Source of the DNA: Isosphaeraceae bacterium
GTDB lineage: Bacteria > Planctomycetota > Planctomycetia > Isosphaerales > Isosphaeraceae
Assembly: GCA_025356475.1 (NCBI GenBank)
Contig: JANXSX010000174.1
Coordinates: 1-49,875, forward strand
Direction: 5' to 3'
Length of the DNA: 49,875 nucleotides
A program made the position numbers and the translations under genes. Under the pieces are notes generated by a model. That model made no database searches, was not told the origin of the DNA, and was given only the letters and a program-made list of their open reading frames with translations. The stretch's first letter is position 1. Each line of letters opens with the position of its first letter. Positions 31,017 to 38,851 of the stretch are shown one piece after another.

Positions 31017-31838
31017 TCAATTGGGCGCGGACGGACGGGCTTCGAGAGAACGGATCTCGACGTTGCGGAAGTCAATCTCCGCTGCCTCAATTTCCAGTGC
31101 GATTCGACCTCGGGTCACAGGTCGGGATGGCCCGGTCCCTTCGGGTTCGAGGACCCGGACGAACTTGCCACGATTGAGAACTCGTCCATTAAGAATGTGC
31201 GTAACCGTATCCCCGCTAGCGATGATTTCGGCGGTGTTCCATCCCTCGACTTCGTGGTCGCCGAAGAGGTGCTTCTGGTAAGCAATCCCCTTGCCACCCA
31301 TCACTCGAGGAGCACCACCCTCCTTAACGTCAAGGAACGTGGGTTGGCTCTCCTTAATTGTCTTGGGATCGGTGGTTGTATCGAGTTGGAAGCCGTGCAG
31401 GGCGATCAAATCACCGACGTTCGATTCCTCAACCTGAAATTGAAGCGCACGGGGCCAGACGGCATCTGGGCCAATGATATGATAGTACAAGCCTGCATCA
31501 CGCTTGAGAGCATATCGAGGTTCAAACTTCTTTGTACCCCAACGGTACTGAAAACGAAGATGATAATCGCCATACTCCTTCTCCGTAGCGATGTAACCCA
31601 TCATCACAAGTTTTCCATCGGTTGCATTTCGATAAAGTCGGATCATCCCGTCTTCAAGAGTGATGATCTTGTCCGGGTCCGAATTCTTGCCGTGTTTCTG
31701 GAGGAAAGTGTACCACCCCGAGAGGTCCTTTCCATTGAAAAGCGGTGTGAACTTGGCGTCCGACGCTGTGGTCGTGGCCTCTCCAAGCTGTCCCAGAGTG
31801 GACAGGGAGATTGTGATTGCAAGTGCAATAGTGAGCAT
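31017..31838 (-). CDS. Exported DUF1080 (3-keto-disaccharide hydrolase-like) protein
   Basis: The start is the ATG at 31838, giving a signal peptide MLTIALAITISLSTLGQLGEA and a 273-aa protein. The mature part is a single DUF1080/3-keto-disaccharide hydrolase domain with concanavalin-like jelly-roll features. Its segments are FTPLFNGKDLSGWYTFL, ITLEDGMIRL, YGDYHLRFQYRWG, RDAGLYYHIIGPDAVWPRALQFQVEE and WNTAEIIASGDTVTHILNGRVLNRG, and then a final strand block. Relatives cleave 3-keto glycosides; many planctomycete paralogues are untested. It is transcribed divergently from the PSCyt1 gene at 32051. Confidence 0.9.
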   Translation of the reverse strand: MLTIALAITISLSTLGQLGEATTTASDAKFTPLFNGKDLSGWYTFLQKHGKNSDPDKIITLEDGMIRLYRNATDGKLVMMGYIATEKEYGDYHLRFQYRWGTKKFEPRYALKRDAGLYYHIIGPDAVWPRALQFQVEESNVGDLIALHGFQLDTTTDPKTIKESQPTFLDVKEGGAPRVMGGKGIAYQKHLFGDHEVEGWNTAEIIASGDTVTHILNGRVLNRGKFVRVLEPEGTGPSRPVTRGRIALEIEAAEIDFRNVEIRSLEARPSAPN

Positions 31839-32050
31839 GCGATGCTTTCTAAGGAGAGGTGCCAATGATGCTACCAGCCACGAAGCGATTCGATGTAACC
31901 TACCGCGTTGGTGGATCCTCGGGAAGGAGCTTGATGGTTATGGTGATCACTAGCTATTCCGAACCGGAGGTGATTTTGATAGAGGCACGCCGACTTGTAA
32001 ACCGGTAGAATGAACTTCGGCACGAGAACACTTCGGATTTGGTGGCGACT

Positions 32051-34558
32051 ATGCGTAAGATTACGCTCTTGACGGCTGTATGCCTTGGGCTGGGTGCATG
32101 CGTGAACCTTGCCCATGCAGGGTCGGTAGACCCCGCCGTGAATTTCGACCTTCACGTCAAGCCGCTTCTGCAGGCCAAGTGTCTTTCTTGCCATTCGCGC
32201 GGAAAGACCAAGGGGGGGCTCTCGTTGGAAACTCGCGAGGCGATCCTTCAAGGGGGAGAAGATGGTCCGGCGGCCATCCTTGGCAAGGGAACCGAGAGTC
32301 TGCTGATTCAACTGGTCGAAGGGCGTGAAGAAGGTCGGAGGATGCCTGAAAAAGGGGACCCGCTCACTGGCGAACAAATTCAGCACTTGCGGGCCTGGAT
32401 CGATCAGGGGATGACCTGGCCCGAAGGCTTCACGTTCGGGTTCCTGAAGGCTCCGATCGCTCCGCGACGCCCAGAACTTCCTCCCAAGCCGACCGGGTCG
32501 CCGATTGTGAACCCGATCGACCGCTTCTTAGCAGTCGGGGGAGCTCAAGGGGACGGACCGAGCGTCGCCGACCGAGTCTTCGTGCGCCGGGTGTCGCTCG
32601 ACCTGGTGGGAATGCTTCCGACGCCTGAACAGTTGAAACAGTTCGAAGGCGACCACCGCGCTGATAAAAGGGATCGGTTCGTGGCATCGCTACTTCAAGA
32701 CCGTGCCGCCTATGCTCAGCATTGGCTCTCGTTCTGGAACGATGCGCTTCGCAATTCCTATCGAGGCACAGGTTTCATCGATGGAGGTCGGATCACTCTG
32801 ACGCGTTGGCTCTTCCAATCGCTCTATGACAACAAGCCCTACAATCAATTCGTCCGCGAGTTGATCAGTCCCGTTCCCGGTTCAGAAGGCTTCACCAAAG
32901 GGATCGTCTGGCGAGGTGTGGTTAACGCCAGCCAGGTGCCTCCGGTCCAGGCCGCTCAGAACATCGCACAGGTATTTCTGGGAACGAACCTCAAGTGTGC
33001 CAGTTGTCACGACAGCTTCGTCAACGCCTGGAAGCTTACCGATTCGTACGCCTTGGCAAGTGTCTTTGCCGAAAAACCACTTGAAATCAATCGGTGTGAC
33101 AAGCCCACAGGCAAGATTTCGTCGGTCGGGTTCATCTACCCGGAGCTGGGTTCTATCGACCCGAACGCGTCCCGATCGGAGCGCATGGCTCAACTCGCGG
33201 AGATTATCATCAAGCCCGCAAATGGTCGTTTCACACGCACGATCGTTAACCGGCTATGGGCTCATCTTATGGGACGCGGAATCGTCGAGCCGCTTGATGA
33301 CATGGATCAGCCTGCCTGGAATCAAGATCTGCTGGACTGGCTGGCCGATGATTTCACGACCAACGGCTACGACATTCAGCATACGTTGACCTTAATCGCA
33401 ACTTCGCGGGCCTATCAGCGTGCGTCCGTCGGGAGTCCCAACCCCGAATCCAAAGAAGCGTACATTTTTCGAGGCCCCTCTACCAAGCGAATGTCGGCTG
33501 AACAATTTGCGGATGCGATTTCATCAGTCACAGGGATTTGGCCGCAGGCAGTGGCCGATATGACGAGCGTGGATGGTCGAGGGCAGGGGGGGCAGGTCGC
33601 TTCGATTCGTGCAGTGCTTGCCGGAGCAGCCAAGGCCGGCAATCAAGCTGCACCTCTGGAGATCGAGGCCCGTTGGATCTGGAGTCACGACAATGCCGAA
33701 CGCGATCTCGGCGGGCGGATACTTCTTCGAAAGGTCCTCAGGCTCGACAAACTTCCCTCCCGCGCTGTCATTGTCGGCACCTGTGATAATGAGTTAGTCC
33801 TTTATGTAAATGGTCAGAAAGTGGCCTCGGGTGTCGACTGGACCAAACCGGTCTCGGCCGACATCACCTCACGTCTTAAGATGGGCGACAACGTGATCGC
33901 GATCGAGGCGACCAACTGGCCAGACCCTGACCACAAGAAAGGGACAGACGTCAAAGGGGCCAACCCGGCGGCTCTGATCGCTTGGGTCGGTGGCTTTGAG
34001 GGTGACCGGCTGGCCTGGGCCGTCGGAAGCGATGCCACGTGGCTTTGGGCCAAATCGGCAAGCCGCGACTGGAAGAACACGACAGCGATTACGAATGGAT
34101 GGCACCACGCGGTCGAATTGCCTCATGCAGCTCGTCTTTACGCCTCGGTCAATCTGGCGAAAGCGGTCACGCAATCGGGTTCGCTTGCCGATCCTGGACC
34201 GATCCGCGCTGCGTTGCTGTTCGATGACTCGCTGCTCGTCGCGCTCGGTCGGACCAGTCGGGAGCAGGTCGTCACCCGTCGCGAGTCGCTCGCGTCGACG
34301 CTTCAGGCCCTCGAATTGAGCAATGGATTGACGCTCGATGCGAAGCTCCGCGAGGGGGCGAAGCATCGGATGGAGGTCGATGGAACAGTTGCCGACCGAC
34401 TGATTGAGTCTCTCTTTTTCGACACTCTAGGCCGTAAGCCGGTTCCGACAGAGGCGTCGGCCGCAAGAGACCTGCTCGGCATACCAGTGACCGTCGAAGG
34501 GGTCCAAGACCTGCTCTGGGCGGTCGTGATGCTCCCAGAATTCCAATTAATTCGTTAA
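32051..34558 (+). CDS. PSCyt1 cytochrome c with DUF1549 and DUF1553 domains
   Basis: This 835-aa exported protein is of a family almost confined to Planctomycetes and relatives. The signal peptide is in MRKITLLTAVCLGLGACVNLAHA. The Planctomycete cytochrome C domain has the heme motif CLSCH at 44-48 and RRMPEKGDPLTGEQIQHLRAWIDQG. DUF1549 follows from about 150 (NPIDRFLA, RRVSLDLVGMLPTPEQL) and includes a second CASCH motif (NLKCASCHDSF). DUF1553 follows (NGRFTRTIVNRLWAHLMGRGIVEP, WLADDFTTNGYDIQHTLTLIATSRAYQ). Between them, around residues 525-690, is an inserted beta-rich segment not usual for the shorter family members. It pairs with the DUF1501 gene downstream. Proposed roles involve periplasmic electron transfer in polysaccharide breakdown; unproven. 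Confidence 0.94.
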   Translation: MRKITLLTAVCLGLGACVNLAHAGSVDPAVNFDLHVKPLLQAKCLSCHSRGKTKGGLSLETREAILQGGEDGPAAILGKGTESLLIQLVEGREEGRRMPEKGDPLTGEQIQHLRAWIDQGMTWPEGFTFGFLKAPIAPRRPELPPKPTGSPIVNPIDRFLAVGGAQGDGPSVADRVFVRRVSLDLVGMLPTPEQLKQFEGDHRADKRDRFVASLLQDRAAYAQHWLSFWNDALRNSYRGTGFIDGGRITLTRWLFQSLYDNKPYNQFVRELISPVPGSEGFTKGIVWRGVVNASQVPPVQAAQNIAQVFLGTNLKCASCHDSFVNAWKLTDSYALASVFAEKPLEINRCDKPTGKISSVGFIYPELGSIDPNASRSERMAQLAEIIIKPANGRFTRTIVNRLWAHLMGRGIVEPLDDMDQPAWNQDLLDWLADDFTTNGYDIQHTLTLIATSRAYQRASVGSPNPESKEAYIFRGPSTKRMSAEQFADAISSVTGIWPQAVADMTSVDGRGQGGQVASIRAVLAGAAKAGNQAAPLEIEARWIWSHDNAERDLGGRILLRKVLRLDKLPSRAVIVGTCDNELVLYVNGQKVASGVDWTKPVSADITSRLKMGDNVIAIEATNWPDPDHKKGTDVKGANPAALIAWVGGFEGDRLAWAVGSDATWLWAKSASRDWKNTTAITNGWHHAVELPHAARLYASVNLAKAVTQSGSLADPGPIRAALLFDDSLLVALGRTSREQVVTRRESLASTLQALELSNGLTLDAKLREGAKHRMEVDGTVADRLIESLFFDTLGRKPVPTEASAARDLLGIPVTVEGVQDLLWAVVMLPEFQLIR

Positions 34559-34598
34559 TGATCACGTCGATATTTTCCATAAGTCGGAGTCTTGGTTG

Positions 34599-36029
34599 AT
34601 GCAACGAGATTGGCCACGCCGCGACTTCCTTAAGGCTGCAAGTCTCGCCACCCTCTCCTCGCTGGCTGCGAGCCCGATCCGGCCTGTTCTTGCTGCGGAC
34701 GAGATCGATCGCATGAAGCGGGCTGCCAAGGCCGACTCTGTGATCATCCTCTGGATGGGGGGTGGAATGGCCCATGCCGAGACTTTCGACCCCAAACGAC
34801 TCACACCGTTCACCACGGGGATGAAAGCCCAGGACGTTGCCAGCACGTTTTCCGCTGTCCCAACCGTGGTGGATGGCATCAGATTTAGCGAAGGCTTGGA
34901 GAAGATTGGCAAGGTGATGGATCGCGGAACACTGATCCGAACGGCGATCTCCGCCGACCTCGGGGCGATCCTTCACTCGCGTCATCAATACCATTGGCAC
35001 ACCGGTTACGAGCCCCCTGTTAATGTCGCTGCGCCTCACCTTGGGGCCTGGCTCTCGTATGCTCTCGGCTCTCTAAACCCGGCGGTGCCTGCGTATATCG
35101 ACATCGGTCAGCGCCTTGAAGGCAATGGCGAAGCCGAGGAAATTAAGGCGTTCCAGACAGGAGGGGTGCTCGGGACTGAGTTCGGCCCGTTCCGGATCGC
35201 CAACCCAGCCGATGCCAGCTCGACCGTTCGCCCTCCGGCAGGGATGACCTTGGCCCGCTTCCAGAATCGGGCCAAGGGCTATAAACGACTTGTTGATGCG
35301 AGCCCCATCGCGCAACACGCCTCCGACTATCAACGAGAGTCACTCCTCCGCTCGCTAGAAAACGCCGATCGCTTGCTCAATTCCGATGCTTCCAAGGCGT
35401 TTGACCTCAGCCTAGAACCGAGTAAGAGTTATGACATCTACAACACAGGACGTTTCGGTCTGGGCTGTTTACTGGCCCGACGCTTGATTGAGGTGGGAGC
35501 AAGGTGTGCTGAGGTGACAACCGAGTACATCCCGTTCTTCAACTGGGATACGCACGACAATGGTCACACTCGGCTTGTCGACCTGAAACGACAGATTGAT
35601 GCCCCGATCGCACAGCTTGTGCTTGATCTTGAGGAGCGGGGGATGCTCGACCGAACCTTGATTGTCCTGGCGAGCGAGTTCAGCCGTTCTGTTCTGATTG
35701 AAGGCAAATCCGACCGATTGGTCCCCGGCCAGGTCGACCAGCCCAACGTCCTCGCGACGCTGGCCCATTACGGTCATCATCGCCACTTTACAGGTGCGGG
35801 CTCAGTGTTACTTTTCGGCGGCGGAGTGAAACGCGGGTTCGCCTATGGGGAAACCAGTGACGAATCTCCATTCGGTACGATCAAAAACCCAGTCACGGTC
35901 ACCGATCTGCACGCAACGATTTATCATCAACTCGGGCTCAGCCCCAAGTTTGGCGTCATGACCGAGGAACGACCGTTCTACGTCACCAAGGACGGCATCG
36001 GAAAGCCGCTTCAAGCTCTTATTTCATGA
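34599..36029 (+). CDS. Tat-exported DUF1501 protein
   Basis: This 476-aa protein starts at the ATG at 34599. A twin-arginine signal WPRRDFLKAASLATLSSLAAS fills residues 5-25. The DUF1501 domain has an alkaline phosphatase/sulfatase-like fold: SVIILWMGGGMAHAETFDPK, HSRHQYHWHTGYEP, FGLGCLLARRLIEVGARCAEVTTEYIP, WDTHDNGHTRL, LIVLASEFSR and VTVTDLHATIYHQLGLSP. DUF1501 genes almost always follow PSCyt1/DUF1549/DUF1553 genes; here they are 40 bp apart. The substrate is unknown. Confidence 0.95.
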   Translation: MQRDWPRRDFLKAASLATLSSLAASPIRPVLAADEIDRMKRAAKADSVIILWMGGGMAHAETFDPKRLTPFTTGMKAQDVASTFSAVPTVVDGIRFSEGLEKIGKVMDRGTLIRTAISADLGAILHSRHQYHWHTGYEPPVNVAAPHLGAWLSYALGSLNPAVPAYIDIGQRLEGNGEAEEIKAFQTGGVLGTEFGPFRIANPADASSTVRPPAGMTLARFQNRAKGYKRLVDASPIAQHASDYQRESLLRSLENADRLLNSDASKAFDLSLEPSKSYDIYNTGRFGLGCLLARRLIEVGARCAEVTTEYIPFFNWDTHDNGHTRLVDLKRQIDAPIAQLVLDLEERGMLDRTLIVLASEFSRSVLIEGKSDRLVPGQVDQPNVLATLAHYGHHRHFTGAGSVLLFGGGVKRGFAYGETSDESPFGTIKNPVTVTDLHATIYHQLGLSPKFGVMTEERPFYVTKDGIGKPLQALIS

Positions 36030-36052
36030 TCTCTAAAACCTCGCATGTAAGT

Positions 36053-36538
36053 TTATATGTCTTTCGGCGGTTCAGGCGGCGGAACTCGGCGTTGAGCCCG
36101 TTTCAGCGACTGAATCGTCTGGTCGAGTTTGGCGAGATAATTCGATCGATCTCTCGCTGAGAATGGGGGTGGGCCTCCACCGATCGTTCCCCCTTGGCGA
36201 AGCATCTCCATCAGTGCGCGGGTCGCCAGTGCTTCACCAATACTGTCCTCAGAAAACGGCTCGCCTCGGGGACCTAAGACTCGGGCACCTCGAATGAGAC
36301 AGCGCTCGGCGAGCGGAATGTCTGCCGTGATCGCGATATCCTCGGGGCCGATCCGCTCGGCGATCCAATCATCGGCGGCATCGAACCCGTGCTTGACGAC
36401 GACCATGACGATGAGAGGGTCGGGCGGAACCCGCAAGGCGGCATTGGCTACCACATGCACGGTGAGCCCATACCGGCGCGCAACTTTATAGGTCTCGTCC
36501 TTGACCGGGCAACCATCCGCATCCAGATATAATTCCAT
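36053..36538 (-). CDS. YaiI/YqxD family protein (DUF188)
   Basis: This 161-aa protein matches the DUF188 family: [38 protein letters not shown], then [54 protein letters not shown], and a C-terminal [14 protein letters not shown]. The fold is NYN/PIN-like, and the conserved acidic residues ([14 protein letters not shown]) suggest RNA-related nuclease activity, untested. The start is the ATG at 36538; a TTG two codons earlier is possible. It lies immediately after the broken GT4 gene on the same strand, two bases from that gene's old stop. Confidence 0.93.
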   Translation of the reverse strand: MELYLDADGCPVKDETYKVARRYGLTVHVVANAALRVPPDPLIVMVVVKHGFDAADDWIAERIGPEDIAITADIPLAERCLIRGARVLGPRGEPFSEDSIGEALATRALMEMLRQGGTIGGGPPPFSARDRSNYLAKLDQTIQSLKRAQRRVPPPEPPKDI

Positions 36539-36540
36539 AG

Positions 36541-36916
36541 TCAAATCAAGATCAGCATGAGTGGGCGATCAGGTCCGGGTCGGGTGTATGGTTCTTGCTG
36601 GTTCCGTCGTCGGTAGTAGGCGAGATAGCGCTAGGCGACCTGCGAGGCGGAGTAACGCTCATGATACCGATCGCGGCTGGCATCTCCCAGGGCCTTGCGC
36701 CAACCGGGTGCAGCGCAGAGGTCGCGGATCGCCCGGGCCCAGCCTGCGATATCGGCTTCGTTGACGATCAGGCCCACGCCATCGACCAGGTAGGGAATCT
36801 CGCCTGAGTCGGATCCAATCACCGGAATACCCGTGGCGAACGCTTCGACGATCACCCGACCTATTCAGCTCCACGCGATACGAGTGTCCCACACTCAGGA
36901 TTCGCAATGGTCGCAT
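36541..36916 (-). pseudogene. GT4 glycosyltransferase pseudogene with a large internal deletion
   Basis: The minus strand from 36916 begins MRPLRILSVGHSYRVELN, a good GT4 N-terminus. It then joins, near 36860 and with a frame change, directly to IVEAFATGIPVIGSDSGEIPYLVDG, the donor-binding C-terminal motif. A normal GT4 protein has roughly 250 residues between these. The C-terminal part runs to a TAG at 36633-36631, and beyond that the same frame continues RYLAYYRRRNQQEP to TGA at 36543-36541. It therefore has an internal deletion, a frameshift and a nonsense codon. The old stop lies two bases before the yaiI-like start, so the intact gene once headed that unit. Confidence 0.85.
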
Positions 36917-37170
36917 TAGAGACTTGCTCCGTGAGATCGTCGTCTTTCGGGGTCGTCCAGGCCACACGTCCCGACATCACTCAGAGTCGCATCCAACCAA
37001 CCCTGCCTGACAAATTCTGCTTGGTCAAGGCACAAGCCCATTGATTTTCAGGATAGAATAGAAATGCGCGTCATGGACGGAAATTTGTGAAGGAACGATG
37101 AAGCCTGGGCTCTGGAACTCTCCCTCATATGAAACCAGGCTCCCTGCGGAAAGTGTCGCCACAAGCCATG

Positions 37171-37207
37171 AAAAAGGGCAGGTCCGAGAATGACTCGGCC
37201 TGCCCTT
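37171..37207 (-). terminator. Rho-independent terminator of the DUF4340 gene
   Basis: On the minus strand AAGGGCAGGCCGAG pairs with CTCGGACCTGCCCTT (one bulged base, loop TCATT) and runs into TTTTT (37175-37171). It begins 33 bp after the DUF4340 stop. The stretch 36917-37170 beyond it holds nothing recognised. Confidence 0.9.
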
Positions 37208-37239
37208 CGTCGCGGTTATGGTTGGGTATCAGTCTGTGC

Positions 37240-38778
37240 TCAATGGGGAGAACCTGGCGGGAAGAGTCCTGGGGGTAGACCTGGCGGGCCGGAGCCTGGG
37301 CTTCCTCCGGCCGGTGCGGGAGCACGCTCAAGAGAAGCCCGATCCATGATGAGCTTACGGAAGCTCTCCCCGGGGGTCACGTAATACCAGGCATTGAACC
37401 GGTTGGTCAGGTCCTGGACGAGTTTCTGACCATCCTCGATTCGTTTCTGTTCCGCCTTCGCTTTCGCGTCTGCCTTGTCCGCACGTGCTTTTTCTTCCGC
37501 GACCCGTTTGGGATCGTCGGGGGCACGCTCGAACACGTCGTCGGGGTTCTCGGGAATGGAGAACGATCCATCGGCGGCTGAGGGGCTAGGTTCAGGGGGA
37601 GGAGGTGGGATCAAGGAAGGATCGAAGGCGACCGTCACGAGCAAGAAGCGGTTCTCACCGGCCCCTTCGGGCTTCTTGGGAGTCTCTTCACCTGGCTTCG
37701 GCTCGGCGGTCGCATCATCCCCGGCTGTCAGAGCGTCGCCCGTATTGAACGTCACCTCGCCATAACGTAATGTGTACACTGCTCCGTCGACAGTGGAGAC
37801 GATCAAATCTCCCTGGTTCGAGAGCAGACTGCCATCCTTGAGGACGTAGAAGCCCCGTTCTTGGAGCGAGCGCCGAGCCTGCTGGCTGAGCCCTTGCCCC
37901 GTTTTCAGGTCGCGGGTCAGACCAGGGGGTTTGGGTCGGACTCCTACAATCTTCAGTTCGGCAAGGGCGGCTGTCAGCTCGTTGATTTTGGCGGTATCGA
38001 GTTCCTTGCCGTCGGGCAAAGTGCCATCAATGGTCCATGGGGCTGTCGCATCTTTTCGCGAGAGGTTGATGACGTCGATCTTCTCGAGTGTGCCCCGCTC
38101 AGGGTCCACTTTATGATTGTCGATCGTGATCGAGCGGATCTTATCGGCGGTGAGCTTGAGCAGGTTGGTCTCGATCCAGTCGGCGAACTTGCTGGACAGG
38201 TCGGCCTTGATCTCGACGCCATAAGTTCGCTTCTGCCCGGGAATCCGCACATAGCGCAGGGTCGAGCCATCACGCGGAGGGGCTTCACCCTCTTTGCGAA
38301 CTTCTTTACCAATGATCAGATCGGCAAGGATTTTATCCGAAGTATCCTTGAGGGTCACCCGCTTGCCGCGCCCTTTGAGCGTGATGACCTTGGTGTCGAG
38401 CGGATCGACCACCCCGAACGCCTCGTGATCCTCAGCACGGTCGGAACGGATTGTATCCTTGGTCAAACCGATCACCCCAGCCGAAGTTTTGGCGAGCCTG
38501 TCCTTGGCATCGGCAGCGTAATTGTGGTGCGAGGGGATCACCCACTGACCTTCCTGGAGTTTCACCTGGAAGGGCAGGGGCCTGGCTGTTTTTTCATCGT
38601 AGTCGATCACCTCCATTGAGGTGGCCGCGTACGGATCGGCAAACTCGGGGAAGAAGGCCTTGCCTTGCTCGAAGAACTCAGCGTCAGAGGGTGCGCGACT
38701 CGGAGCGGTCACAATCGCCGCGCCCCCCAGGACAACGGCCACAGCGACAAAAGCAAGCGTCTTATTGAGGTCGGTCAT
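37240..38778 (-). CDS. DUF4340 domain protein of the GldAFG-like exporter locus
   Basis: This 512-aa protein has an N-terminal membrane anchor (LAFVAVAVVLGGAAIVTA). Two or more DUF4340 units follow: MEVIDYDEKTARPLPFQVKLQEGQWVIPSHHNYAADAKDRL and GVEIKADLSSKFADWIETNLLKLTADKIRSITIDNH, the latter ending in WTIDGTLPDGKELDTAKINELTAAL. The C-terminus is charged (a KADAKAKAEQKR coiled segment) and ends in a Pro/Gly-rich tail (PGSGPPGLPPGLFPPG). DUF4340 proteins regularly follow GldG-like genes, and here it follows one by 73 bp. It probably works on the extracytoplasmic side of the ABC complex. The substrate is unknown. Confidence 0.88.
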   Translation of the reverse strand: MTDLNKTLAFVAVAVVLGGAAIVTAPSRAPSDAEFFEQGKAFFPEFADPYAATSMEVIDYDEKTARPLPFQVKLQEGQWVIPSHHNYAADAKDRLAKTSAGVIGLTKDTIRSDRAEDHEAFGVVDPLDTKVITLKGRGKRVTLKDTSDKILADLIIGKEVRKEGEAPPRDGSTLRYVRIPGQKRTYGVEIKADLSSKFADWIETNLLKLTADKIRSITIDNHKVDPERGTLEKIDVINLSRKDATAPWTIDGTLPDGKELDTAKINELTAALAELKIVGVRPKPPGLTRDLKTGQGLSQQARRSLQERGFYVLKDGSLLSNQGDLIVSTVDGAVYTLRYGEVTFNTGDALTAGDDATAEPKPGEETPKKPEGAGENRFLLVTVAFDPSLIPPPPPEPSPSAADGSFSIPENPDDVFERAPDDPKRVAEEKARADKADAKAKAEQKRIEDGQKLVQDLTNRFNAWYYVTPGESFRKLIMDRASLERAPAPAGGSPGSGPPGLPPGLFPPGSPH

Positions 38779-38851
38779 GGTTGTGTCGAATCCATCGATA
38801 GGAAAATCTTATCGGGATAATTTACATTCATAAATGAGTAAATTGCGGGCA

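Noticed and set aside
30927-31868. Plus-strand open frame of 313 codons opposite the DUF1080 gene
   Set aside because: It is antisense to a signal-peptide-bearing DUF1080 protein and has no motif of its own.
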